A stretch of 64,000 bases of DNA, taken from positions 1 to 64,000 of the forward strand of contig NZ_JACJRE010000042.1 of assembly GCF_014697075.1 (NCBI RefSeq). The letters are read 5' to 3'. The position numbers were made by a program, and so were the translations under genes. Source of the DNA: Tolypothrix sp. FACHB-123. GTDB lineage: Bacteria; Cyanobacteriota; Cyanobacteriia; Cyanobacteriales; Nostocaceae. Below the pieces are notes generated by a model. The model did no database searches, was not told the DNA's origin, and saw only the letters and a program-made list of their open reading frames with translations. Positions 55,887 to 63,652 of the stretch are shown here, in pieces; the first letter of the stretch is position 1, and every line of letters starts with the position of its first letter.

Positions 55887-56345
55887 TCATTTGTCATTGG
55901 TCATTTGTTGTCAGCAATTAAATAGCTAGTTACATTACTAATTTCATGATAGAGGCGGATGATTTATCTGCCTCTTTTTTTGGTTATCCTCTATCTATGA
56001 AAACAGCTATTCAAAATAGGCTGAATCACAATATTCGCTGAAGCCAAACAGTTATTGATTTTGCACTTAAAGAAGCTGGCAAAATTTGATGATTTACTAA
56101 TCAATTGTCTATTGAAATCATAGCGCACTTTAAATTTGTTCTGAGTACTGTAAGATGCGATCGCTTATTATTCCATACCCCTATGGGGAAGCAACTTTTG
56201 TGCATCTGCTGCGTCAACAAATTTAACCGCAGACCTCGCTTCTATCAATGCGAATCATCTGCACTCAGGCTGAAGTTGACTTGTCGTATTCCATCATTGA
56301 CAATTACACTTAACTTCATCAGGTTTCTGGGGGTTGACAGTCATC
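55887..56345. other. Gap between gdhA and kinase gene
   Basis: 459 bp. After the gdhA terminator the sequence shows no supported gene. Forward frames across 56105-56422 overlap the kinase start out of frame and lack family features. The start of the kinase gene probably uses TTG, so its leader lies at the right end of this region. Confidence 0.4.
55951..55981 (+). terminator. Rho-independent terminator of gdhA
   Basis: AGAGGCGGAT at 55951-55960 and ATCTGCCTCT at 55966-55975 pair (one G-T wobble) around GATTT, followed by an uninterrupted T run. It is a canonical intrinsic terminator 64 bases after the stop codon. Confidence 0.92.
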
Positions 56346-58388
56346 TTGAACACACTGGCTGGACGCTACGAAATCATTCGGCAACTAGGCGGCGGTGGTT
56401 TTGCTGTAACATTTCTGGCTAGGGATAATTTGCAACCTAGCAAACCTTTATGTGTCGTCAAGCAATTGCGTCCCAATCAATCCCATCCGCGTGTGGTGGA
56501 ATTCTTTGAAAAAGAAGCGGCTGTTCTGGAAAAATTAGGACAACATACGCAAATTCCCCAATTACTTGCACATTTTAGCGAGGATGAAATTCTCTACATA
56601 GTTCAGGACTTTATCGAAGGACAAGACCTGAGTCAAGAAATTATCCCCGGTAGGCGATTGAGTGAGGATTATGCAACTAAGTTGTTGCAAGATGCGCTAG
56701 AAGTTCTGTCCTTTATTCATAGTAAAGGAGTAGTACATCGCGATATTAAACCGCAGAATTTAATGCGCCGACATGAAGATGGGCGAATTTTTTTGATTGA
56801 TTTTGGCGCAGTTAAAGAACTTGGTTCTTTAATGGTAAATTCTCAAGGTGAAGTCTATTCCAGCGTTGTCATCGGGACTTCGGGGTATATGGCGTCAGAA
56901 CAAAAAAATGGCAGACCTTGCTTGGGTAGTGATGTTTATGCTTTAGGGATGACCATCATTCAAGCGTTAACTGGTATTTTACCCTCCCAATTACCAGAAG
57001 ATCCATTAACAGGGGAAATTATCTGGCGCAATCAAGTACAAATTAACGATCATTTGGCGGAAGTATTAAATAATATGGTGCGGCGTCACTTTAGTTTACG
57101 CTATTCCCATGCTGGCGAAGCATTGCAAGCGTTAAAAGTACCGCCAACACTTTTGCTAAATCCTTCTGCGGAGCAAGTCTACCGTCAAGAGGCGAGAAAT
57201 CGCGCACAACAGGGACAGGGTAATTTTTCCGTTTTTGCGTTGAAAATATTGGAAGCTAAACGGATTGAGTTAGGGTTATCTGAAGAGAAAACACAAGAAA
57301 TTCACGAACAAGTTCTGCAACCATATCGCGAATATCAAAAGAAGTTACAGGAATACGAACAAGTTTTAATTGATGCAGTTAAACAGCATTATCCTTTTAA
57401 TGAGACGACGCAAAAAGATTTGCAAGATTATCAGCAACATTTAGGATTACGAGATGAAGACATCGCGGTGATAGAAGCCAGAGTCCTTCCTGAAAAACCA
57501 CAACATGGAAAAGTGGAAGTAAAAACTCAACTGTTTGAATTTGAATTTGCTACTCTAACTGTGAAATCTGAATTAGCAAAGAAAAGCAACAGTTTGATAA
57601 TTAATCGCATTCGCGGACGAGCAAAGTTTTTTGCTGAAAAGTTGGGTAATAGTGGCATAGTTTTAGAGATGGTTGCAATTCCTGGTGGTGACTTCCTTAT
57701 GGGTTCGCCAAAGGATGAACCAGAAAGATATAACTCTGAAAGTCCACAACATAAAGTGACGATTCAACCGTTTTTCATGGGAAAGTATCTGGTAACGCAG
57801 AGTCAATGGAAAGCTGTTGCGGCTTTTGAAAGGGTAAATATTCCCTTGAATTCTGAAGTATCCCATTTTAAAGGCGCTAATCGACCTGTAGAACAAGTAT
57901 CTTGGGATGAAGCTGTTGAATTTTGTGCGCGACTTACTCAATTTACAGGAAAACCCTATCGTTTACCCACGGAAGCAGAATGGGAATATGCTTGTCGCGC
58001 GGGAACATTTACGCCGTTTTGCTTTGGGGAAACGATTACAACTGATTTAGCTAATTATAACGGGAATTACGTATACTCTTCCGGGACAAAGGGTGAATTT
58101 CGCGGACAAACAACCGATGTGGGAACCTTCCCCGCTAACCCTTTTGGTTTATTTGATATGCATGGTAATACTTGGGAATGGTGTCAAGATAACTGGCACA
58201 AAAATTACAATGGTGCGCCTACAGATGGTAGGGTTTGGCTGAGTGATAATCACAATCGCTTGGTACGTGGTGGTTCCTGGAATCTGAATCCTTGGAATTG
58301 TCGCTCAGCTGTGCGTAATTGTAATGCGCGAGAGAATAAATATATTAATGTTGGTTTTCGGGTTGTGCTGGGTTATTTGAGCCATTAG
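56346..58388 (+). CDS. Serine/threonine protein kinase fused to a formylglycine-enzyme-like domain
   Basis: A 680-residue protein. The kinase domain (about 5-265) has the glycine loop LGGGGFAVTF, Lys in CVVKQLRP, the catalytic loop HRDIKPQNLM and DFGAV. A middle helical region (about 270-400) follows. The C terminus (about 435-680) is an SUMF1/FGE-type domain with IPGGDFLMGSPKDEP, YRLPTEAEWEYACRAG, LFDMHGNTWEW and RGGSWNLNPWNCRSA. The kinase should phosphorylate Ser/Thr; the FGE-like domain may bind peptide or sugar ligands or act enzymatically, but Cys pairs of the copper site are not evident. No ATG fits the start, so TTG at 56346 or 56334 is likely used. Such fusions are typical of filamentous cyanobacteria. 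Confidence 0.87.
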   Translation: MNTLAGRYEIIRQLGGGGFAVTFLARDNLQPSKPLCVVKQLRPNQSHPRVVEFFEKEAAVLEKLGQHTQIPQLLAHFSEDEILYIVQDFIEGQDLSQEIIPGRRLSEDYATKLLQDALEVLSFIHSKGVVHRDIKPQNLMRRHEDGRIFLIDFGAVKELGSLMVNSQGEVYSSVVIGTSGYMASEQKNGRPCLGSDVYALGMTIIQALTGILPSQLPEDPLTGEIIWRNQVQINDHLAEVLNNMVRRHFSLRYSHAGEALQALKVPPTLLLNPSAEQVYRQEARNRAQQGQGNFSVFALKILEAKRIELGLSEEKTQEIHEQVLQPYREYQKKLQEYEQVLIDAVKQHYPFNETTQKDLQDYQQHLGLRDEDIAVIEARVLPEKPQHGKVEVKTQLFEFEFATLTVKSELAKKSNSLIINRIRGRAKFFAEKLGNSGIVLEMVAIPGGDFLMGSPKDEPERYNSESPQHKVTIQPFFMGKYLVTQSQWKAVAAFERVNIPLNSEVSHFKGANRPVEQVSWDEAVEFCARLTQFTGKPYRLPTEAEWEYACRAGTFTPFCFGETITTDLANYNGNYVYSSGTKGEFRGQTTDVGTFPANPFGLFDMHGNTWEWCQDNWHKNYNGAPTDGRVWLSDNHNRLVRGGSWNLNPWNCRSAVRNCNARENKYINVGFRVVLGYLSH

Positions 58389-58496
58389 TTCATGGGATGG
58401 CTACGACAAGCCGCGCTCCGACGAGGGGAACTCATGTAAACTAGGATAAATAAAATTGTTTGCTCATTTATTAGATCCACAGCTAGCAGAGTAACA
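58389..58496. repeat. Dispersed CTACGACAAGC repeat
   Basis: The segment at about 58397-58420 (GATGGCTACGACAAGCCGCG) is related to 59849-59868 (GATGTCTACGACAAGCTGCT); both are followed by a CTCATG or CTCATT stretch. The motif appears to be part of a repeat family that is common between genes in Nostoc genomes. It lies between the kinase and the toxin-antitoxin pair. Confidence 0.5.
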
Positions 58497-58718
58497 ATGA
58501 AAGCACATCGAATTGAAACAATATTAACTGAAGACGGAACTTTGATCGTCAAAGATCTACCATTTCAGGCTGGGGAAGCAGTGGAAATTATCATTTTAGA
58601 AAGCCAAACTCATCCTCAACAAGCGAATCCTTATCCTTTGCGTGGTAAACAACCATACCGTTATGAGGAGCCTTTTGAACCTGCTGTGCCTTTGGAAGAT
58701 TGGGAAGTCTTGCAATGA
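58497..58718 (+). CDS. Antitoxin-like small protein
   Basis: A 73-residue protein with an AbrB/DUF2281-like N terminus (RIETILTEDGTLIVKDLPFQAGEAVEIIIL), the pattern usual for cyanobacterial antitoxins paired with PIN toxins, and a Pro/Glu-rich tail that would wrap the toxin. It overlaps the toxin gene by four bases (ATGA), indicating translational coupling. It should neutralise the toxin and autorepress the operon. Confidence 0.82.
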   Translation: MKAHRIETILTEDGTLIVKDLPFQAGEAVEIIILESQTHPQQANPYPLRGKQPYRYEEPFEPAVPLEDWEVLQ

Positions 58719-59104
58719 TAGTATTAGATACCCATATATGGGTTTGGTGGGTTCAAGGTGATGCAAGACTGACAACAAAATATCAAAACTGGCTGCAACA
58801 ATATGAATCCCAAGGGTTAGGAATCAGCATCATGTCTTGTTGGGAAGTTGCGAAATTGGTAGAGATTGGCAAGTTAACTATACCCGATCCAATTGATGTA
58901 TGGTTAACAGCAGCTTTAGCTTACCCAGGTGTACAGTTACTCGAACTAACAATTCCAATTATCGTTGAATCAACCAAACTCACAGGTTTTCACAAAGATC
59001 CATTCGATCAAGTTATTGTAGCCACTGCCAGAATTTATGGCTGTCAGTTAGTAACTGTTGACGCAAAAATTCTGGCATATTCTGGGGTGCAAACTCTTAA
59101 ATAA
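58715..59104 (+). CDS. PIN-domain toxin, VapC-like
   Basis: A 129-residue PIN-domain RNase. The first acidic residue, Asp5, lies in MIVLDTHIWVWW. Further acidic positions are in SCWEVAKL, FHKDPFDQVIVATA and VTVDAKI, giving a complete PIN metal site. The start at ATG 58715 overlaps the antitoxin stop. VapC toxins cleave tRNA or rRNA; the target here is unknown. The pair is chromosomal and stands next to a repeat-rich, decayed segment, an environment where such modules often persist. Confidence 0.9.
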   Translation: MIVLDTHIWVWWVQGDARLTTKYQNWLQQYESQGLGISIMSCWEVAKLVEIGKLTIPDPIDVWLTAALAYPGVQLLELTIPIIVESTKLTGFHKDPFDQVIVATARIYGCQLVTVDAKILAYSGVQTLK

Positions 59105-59415
59105 ATATCAACAAAGTTTTTCACCCATCATCAACAGCCACAAGGTAAATATACAGCATATTTTAGGTAAATGAGGTACAAGCTTCGGGGCATGGCAGTG
59201 CCAGTGCCCTTACAATCAACGATAATCTGTACCTAACCAACTGGCAATCTGCTGTATATAGCTTACAGCAATTTTCAGGTAAATAGACAACACTGTAGGG
59301 GCACGGCATCTACCACCTGTGTCAACTTAACGCAAAACCTTTATCCTAACTGGCTCCCATGCTCTGCGTGGGAGCGATGATCTCATAGCGATGCTTGCGG
59401 TTCTGGCTAGCCTAC
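59105..59415. other. Repeat-rich gap after the toxin gene
   Basis: No gene is supported. The stretch contains a MITE-like element at 59153-59255, the left end of a similar element at about 59274-59300 (ACAGCAATTTTCAGGTAAAT), and an imperfect hairpin at 59353-59375 (GCTCCCATG/CGTGGGAGC). It appears to be a sink for short dispersed repeats. Confidence 0.55.
59153..59255. mobile_element. MITE-like short element, copy B
   Basis: A 103-bp segment starting ACAGCATATTTTAGGTAAAT and ending in CAATCTGCTGT. Its ends are imperfect inverted repeats (both begin ACAGCA and run to GGTACA about 28 bases in). The related segment at about 23028-23120 shares both ends, and a further left end begins at about 59274. 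No coding capacity is present. Mobility would need a transposase in trans. Confidence 0.5.
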
Positions 59416-59562
59416 GCATTTGTTATTTCGGCGTATGCATTTGTAACTTCGGCGTATGCATTTGTAACTTCGGCGTATGCATTTGTAACTTCGGCGTATG
59501 CATTTGTAACTTCGGCATATCCATTTGTAACTTCGGCATATCCATTTGTAACTTCGGCGTGT
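59416..59562. repeat. 21-bp tandem repeat, seven units
   Basis: Seven direct copies of a 21-bp unit of the form GCATTTGTAACTTCGGCGTAT. The first unit differs at two positions and the last three carry small changes (GCATAT, leading C, GTGT). Because 21 is a multiple of three, two forward frames stay open as heptapeptide repeats (FVTSAYA and CNFGVCI), but the third meets TAA in every unit. There are no spacers, so it is not a CRISPR array. It abuts the remnant coding sequence at 59573. Confidence 0.93.
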
Positions 59563-59572
59563 CCATTACGCA

Positions 59573-59815
59573 CTCAGGAAATTACTAGCTGATATCGAAA
59601 ATAACCAAGTAGATGATAATGGTAGGGCAATTTTACGCTTTATTGCTGCTCAAGGAGAAGGAGCGATCGCACTTCACGAAACCCTATCACAACAGTTTCC
59701 CTATGCTGCAACTACCCGCAAGTTACTATTACAGCGAGAGTTAATCGAAGAAGTTGGTGAAGGCGATCGCTTTCAGGTAGAGTTAATTCGCCGTTGGTTT
59801 ACCTTAGACAGGTAA
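59573..59815 (+). pseudogene. 3' remnant of a larger gene, winged-helix-like
   Basis: An open frame of 80 codons without a start codon runs from the tandem repeat to TAA at 59813-59815. It reads LRKLLADIENNQVDDNGRAI, with RFIAAQGEGAIALHETLSQQ in the middle and FQVELIRRWFTL near the end. The closing pattern Val-Glu-Leu-Ile-Arg-Arg-Trp recalls the C-terminal winged helix of cyanobacterial AAA/STAND-type ATPases, where an ordinary protein would continue upstream. The upstream portion has been replaced by 21-bp repeats, so this is a decayed fragment. The assignment to ATPases is tentative; codon use and HIP1 sites show it was a real gene. Confidence 0.65.
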
Positions 59816-59883
59816 GTTAGTTGATACAATGGCATTGTTAGTTGATGCGATGTCTACGACAAGCTGCTTTGCGTCTACTCATT

Positions 59884-60189
59884 ATGAGTCAAACACCCAT
59901 TACAGTCACTTACTCCTTAGAGGAAGTCTTAAGCCAAATTAACCAGAAGTTAGACAAGCTTCAGGAAGACGTTACCGAAATCAAAATCGGACAAGTCAAG
60001 CTAGAAGGAAAACTTGGGACTCTTGAAACTGAGTTAAAAGGAGAAATTAAAGTACTGGAAATGGAAATTCAAGGAATTAGTAAGCGGTTAGATACTCAAG
60101 AGTTTATCAATCGTTCTGTTGTTGTTGGTTTTGTCTTAGCGATTTCCGCAGGCGCAGTTAAGTTATTTTTTCCCAACTTTCCTAATTAG
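59884..60189 (+). CDS. Small coiled-coil membrane-anchored protein
   Basis: A 101-residue hypothetical. An N-terminal segment (MSQTPITVTYSLEEVLSQIN) leads into a heptad-rich coiled coil (about 20-75) and one C-terminal membrane helix (about 78-95: VVVGFVLAISAGAVKLFF). Proteins of this design are frequent and uncharacterised in filamentous cyanobacteria. ATG at 59884 is preferred over an upstream start at 59842, which lies inside a dispersed repeat. No partner is evident. Confidence 0.7.
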   Translation: MSQTPITVTYSLEEVLSQINQKLDKLQEDVTEIKIGQVKLEGKLGTLETELKGEIKVLEMEIQGISKRLDTQEFINRSVVVGFVLAISAGAVKLFFPNFPN

Positions 60190-60359
60190 AATTGGGGACT
60201 GAAGAAATAAAAAAATACCCAAATCCTATTATTAGATTGTTTTCAATGGCGGGAGGAAGGGCGGGTAAACCCCGCTTCTACTAATAAACAACCATCGCAT
60301 CTACACCAAACCGACTACAATATATACGCAACTCGCGCTTCCTTAAGGAGTATCCAGCA

Positions 60360-61028
60360 GTGCAGCCGGATTTATTAGGTTTGGAAATCAGTAAAGGAGA
60401 ATTGAGACGCTTAACTGGGTTCGATCCAGAAGACGTTTTCCGACCTTCTATTATGGCAGACCGCGAGAGGCGATTAGGTTTTTTGATTAATGAGGGACTG
60501 GTGGCGCTGGCGTTAACGCCGATTATTGTCGGGGGAATTTATGCGTTTATTATTCTGCCTGCTATTGGTTCTTCAATTAAATTAGGCATTCTGTTATTAA
60601 TCTTAGTACCAATTGCTGTACTTGTCGGGCGATCGCTCTGGCGTAAGTTTACTTGTCCCCAAGGTTTAACTATCCTTTTAGATGAAGTCGATAAATATCA
60701 CTCTGTCATCAACGCCATCGATATTAACGATCAATTAGCCACATCTGGTAACAGTCAAAGCAGCATAGACGATCGCGATCGCGTTATCTCCGCGTTACAA
60801 CTGATTCGCGAAGATTTAGTTCGCGCTTTGAAAACCGAACGAATTTTACGTGATAATAAAAAATTGCTTGCTAACAATCAAGAGTTATTTGTCAATAATT
60901 TAGCTAATCTCCAAGCTTTGCAACAGAGCAATCAAGCTGGAGAATATGCGCAATTTCTCAATCAATCATTGCAAATTGCCTTGGATGTGCAAGCAGAAAT
61001 TAATAAATTACAGTCTCCAAAACGTTGA
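60360..61028 (+). CDS. Conserved cyanobacterial membrane protein of unknown function
   Basis: A 222-residue protein I do not recognise as a named family. It has a soluble start (ISKGELRRLTGFDPEDVF), two adjacent membrane helices (about 45-70 and 74-92), and a soluble C-terminal part with long helices and a coiled coil (about 150-215, Asn/Gln/Leu-rich). It starts with GTG, supported by AAGGAG at the right spacing. The next gene begins five bases after its stop, so the two are co-transcribed. The topology suggests a membrane-attached scaffold. Confidence 0.72.
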   Translation: MQPDLLGLEISKGELRRLTGFDPEDVFRPSIMADRERRLGFLINEGLVALALTPIIVGGIYAFIILPAIGSSIKLGILLLILVPIAVLVGRSLWRKFTCPQGLTILLDEVDKYHSVINAIDINDQLATSGNSQSSIDDRDRVISALQLIREDLVRALKTERILRDNKKLLANNQELFVNNLANLQALQQSNQAGEYAQFLNQSLQIALDVQAEINKLQSPKR

Positions 61029-61033
61029 CTTCA

Positions 61034-62371
61034 ATGACCAACAAACCGAAAATTATTGTTCTGGATGACGATCCAACAGGTTCCCAAACAGTCCACAGCT
61101 GTTTGCTGCTGATGCGTTGGGATGTGGAGACTTTACGCATCGGTTTGCAAGATGAATCGCCAATTTTCTTTATTCTCACAAATACGCGATCGCTTCCCCC
61201 AGAATCAGCCGCAGCTGTAACTAAAGAAGTCTGCCAAAATTTAAAAGTCGCTTTAAAAGCCGAAAATATTACCGACTTCTTGGTGGTTAGCCGTTCTGAT
61301 TCCACCTTACGCGGACATTATCCCATCGAAACAGATGCGATCGCCCAAGAACTCGGCCCCTTTGATGCGCATTTTCTCGTTCCCGCATTTTTTGAGGGGG
61401 GACGCATCACCATCGATAGCATCCATTATTTAATTGTTGAGGGTAAACCTAAGCCAGTACATGAAACTGAATTCGCCCGTGATTCTGTCTTCGGCTACCA
61501 TCACAGTTACTTACCCAAATACGTAGAAGAAAAAACTCAAGGACAAATCCCGGCTGAGTCTGTCACCAGATTTCTATTAGATGATATCCGTGCAGGTAGT
61601 TTGCAGCGATTGTTACAATTAACTGGTAATCAGTGCGTTGTTGTTGATGGCGAAATTCAAGCCGATCTCAACACTTTAGCAGCTGATATTTTAGCAGCCG
61701 CCAGTCAAGGTAAACGCTTTTTATTCCGCAGTGCTGCCAGTATCTTAACAGCCTTAGCTGCCTTACCTCCCCAACCAATCGCCGCCGAAAATATGGCAGA
61801 GTATGTTCGTGATGGTAAACCAGGTGCAGTCATTGTTGGTTCTCATGTTAAAAAAACTACCCAACAATTAGAAGCACTGTTGCAAGCAGATGGTACTGTC
61901 GGCATTGAAGTGAATGTAGCGCGATTATTAAATAACCAAGAAGATACATCAGATACATTACTTACTGAAATCTTAGCGACTATCCAAGAAGTACATGCAG
62001 CTGGTAAAACACCAGTAGTTTATACCAGCCGTCAAGAACTAACTTTTGCGGATGTCAATACAAGATTAGAGTTTGGTAGTAAAGTTTCTAGTTTATTAAT
62101 GGATATTGTTCGAGGTTTGCCATCTGATATAGGATTCTTGATTAGTAAAGGCGGCATTACCTCAAATGATGTTTTAAGTACGGGATTGGCTTTAACTTCA
62201 GCGCGATTAATGGGACAAATCTTAGCAGGTTGTTCGATGGTGTTAACACCTATCGATCATCCCCAGTTTCCGAATTTGCCCGTCGTCTTATTTCCTGGTA
62301 ATGTTGGCGATGCTGAGGCTTTAGCAACAAGTTATCGGCGATTGACGAAAAAAGTGCAGACAGCAGCGTGA
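61034..62371 (+). CDS. Four-carbon acid sugar kinase family protein (DUF1537)
   Basis: A 445-residue two-domain kinase of the DUF1537/OtnK type. The N-terminal domain has VLDDDPTGSQTVHSC and VSRSDSTLRGHYPIETDAI; the C-terminal nucleotide-binding domain has VIVGSHVKKTTQQLE, LISKGGITSNDVLS and LFPGNVGDAEAL. These are standard motifs for kinases acting on D-erythronate/threonate-like or other acid sugars. The specific substrate is not known in cyanobacteria. ATG at 61034 is chosen; a TTG at 61025 overlaps the preceding stop. It is followed by minC after a short gap. Confidence 0.9.
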   Translation: MTNKPKIIVLDDDPTGSQTVHSCLLLMRWDVETLRIGLQDESPIFFILTNTRSLPPESAAAVTKEVCQNLKVALKAENITDFLVVSRSDSTLRGHYPIETDAIAQELGPFDAHFLVPAFFEGGRITIDSIHYLIVEGKPKPVHETEFARDSVFGYHHSYLPKYVEEKTQGQIPAESVTRFLLDDIRAGSLQRLLQLTGNQCVVVDGEIQADLNTLAADILAAASQGKRFLFRSAASILTALAALPPQPIAAENMAEYVRDGKPGAVIVGSHVKKTTQQLEALLQADGTVGIEVNVARLLNNQEDTSDTLLTEILATIQEVHAAGKTPVVYTSRQELTFADVNTRLEFGSKVSSLLMDIVRGLPSDIGFLISKGGITSNDVLSTGLALTSARLMGQILAGCSMVLTPIDHPQFPNLPVVLFPGNVGDAEALATSYRRLTKKVQTAA

Positions 62372-62424
62372 ATATTTTCACCACAATCTGATATACTCTG
62401 CACTCAGTAGTTTCTGGGGTGAGG

Positions 62425-62502
62425 ATGTTATTGCCAACTGCAACTAATTTATTAGCGATCGTTGCTCAGATTATTCTTTCTCTTGTGGCGGGTGTTGTAT
62501 GA
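62425..62502 (+). CDS. Candidate 25-residue hydrophobic protein overlapping minC start
   Basis: An ATG with GGGGTGAGG directly upstream opens a frame for MLLPTATNLLAIVAQIILSL plus five residues, ending in TGA at 62500-62502. The stop overlaps the minC ATG as ATGA, a classic translational-coupling geometry. The peptide is almost wholly hydrophobic, able to span a membrane once. It matches none of the small photosystem or cytochrome subunits I know. It could be a genuine small membrane protein, a leader ORF setting minC translation, or chance. Confidence 0.45.
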   Translation: MLLPTATNLLAIVAQIILSLVAGVV

Positions 62503-63608
62503 CTTCTGATTCTGCCGATTTAGAGTCCAATTCTGCAATTCCTAATGCAGAAGCCCAATCTAACCTTTCGCCTAGCGAGTCAAATGCTATTCTCCCTGAC
62601 ACAGAGTTAAATTCTGTGCTGCAATTTTTAAAGGCTAATGCACCATTAAACGCAGATAGTCTTGAAGGAGAGCAAAATTCTCTGACTACTGATGGGGAAG
62701 CAAAAAAAGACAACCCAGAAGGTGAGAAAAGTTCTGTAACAACAGATGCAGTCGAAAATTCCGCAAATCCTGAAGGGGAAAAGCAAGCTGAGGCGAATTC
62801 TCACTTAGACTTAATTTCCGCCTTGTCTGATTTAAATACCCTAGATTTAGTACCCCCAGAAAATAAAGTCAAAAATAATATTCAAGTTCAATGGAAAACA
62901 CAGGAGGGAAAACTTTTATTAATTTTACCCACAGAAGCCCAAGTACCTGCCGCAGACTTTACCTGGTATGAAATTTGGCAACAAATGCGCCAACGCCTAC
63001 AAGCCGATCGCTTTCGGGTAGCCAATACACCAGTACATCTGCTGGCAAAAGACCGCTTGTTAGATAGCAGACAACTGCAAGAACTAGCTGAGGTCTTAAA
63101 TGAAGTCCAACTCCAACTAAAATCTGTAGCTACCAGTCGCCGCCAAACTGCGATCGCAGCTGTATCTTCTGGTTATTCTGTAGAACAACTACAACCAGAA
63201 AGTTCTCTCAGTTCCGAAACCAAAGCCGCACCCACTCCCTTAGCAGATGCTTTGTATCTGGAAATGACAGTACGTTCGGGAGTCGAAATTCGTCATCCCG
63301 GTAGCGTCATCATCTACGGAGATTTAAATCCAGGTGGTAGCGTAGTAGCAGATGGAGATATTTTAGTTTGGGGTCGGTTACGCGGAGTCGCCCATGCTGG
63401 TGCAAGTGGTAATCGGGAATGTCTGATCATGTCCTTGCAAATGGAACCTACCCAATTGCGGATTGCAGACGCCGTAGCTAGAGCACCAGAAAAATCGCCT
63501 ACCCAGTTTTCCCCGGAAGTAGCGCATATCACACCCCAAGGTATTCGCATCGCTAGGGCGATAGATTTTTCCCGTAACCAATTAAATCGGATGAATCTAG
63601 AGCCGTAA
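62499..63608 (+). CDS. minC: Septum site-determining protein MinC
   Basis: A 369-residue MinC. The C-terminal beta-helix domain (about 255-345) carries the family core RSGVEIRHPGSVIIYGDLNP, then GGSVVADGDILVWGRLRGVA and HAGASGN. The N-terminal FtsZ-inhibiting domain is around 125-215. The first 115 residues or so are an acidic, low-complexity extension with three imperfect EGE-Lys/Gln-Ser-Thr-Thr-Asp repeats, characteristic of some cyanobacterial MinC proteins. MinC blocks Z-ring formation away from mid-cell, activated by MinD, whose gene follows 44 bases downstream. The start overlaps the small upstream ORF. Confidence 0.95.
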   Translation: MTSDSADLESNSAIPNAEAQSNLSPSESNAILPDTELNSVLQFLKANAPLNADSLEGEQNSLTTDGEAKKDNPEGEKSSVTTDAVENSANPEGEKQAEANSHLDLISALSDLNTLDLVPPENKVKNNIQVQWKTQEGKLLLILPTEAQVPAADFTWYEIWQQMRQRLQADRFRVANTPVHLLAKDRLLDSRQLQELAEVLNEVQLQLKSVATSRRQTAIAAVSSGYSVEQLQPESSLSSETKAAPTPLADALYLEMTVRSGVEIRHPGSVIIYGDLNPGGSVVADGDILVWGRLRGVAHAGASGNRECLIMSLQMEPTQLRIADAVARAPEKSPTQFSPEVAHITPQGIRIARAIDFSRNQLNRMNLEP

Positions 63609-63652
63609 GTAATTACTATAATTTCTAAACCCTAATTGAGCGTGTTTCGATC

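Noticed and set aside
58389-58440. Attachment site or insertion-sequence end
   Set aside because: The similarity to 59849-59868 is a short dispersed repeat; there is no integrase, transposase or target duplication.
59416-59562. CRISPR-like array
   Set aside because: The 21-bp units are directly adjacent without spacers, so this is a tandem repeat; no cas gene is nearby.
59391-59592. Small repeat proteins read in two forward frames of the 21-bp array
   Set aside because: The frames are open only because the unit length is a multiple of three; no ribosome binding site, no family, and two overlapping frames are equally open.
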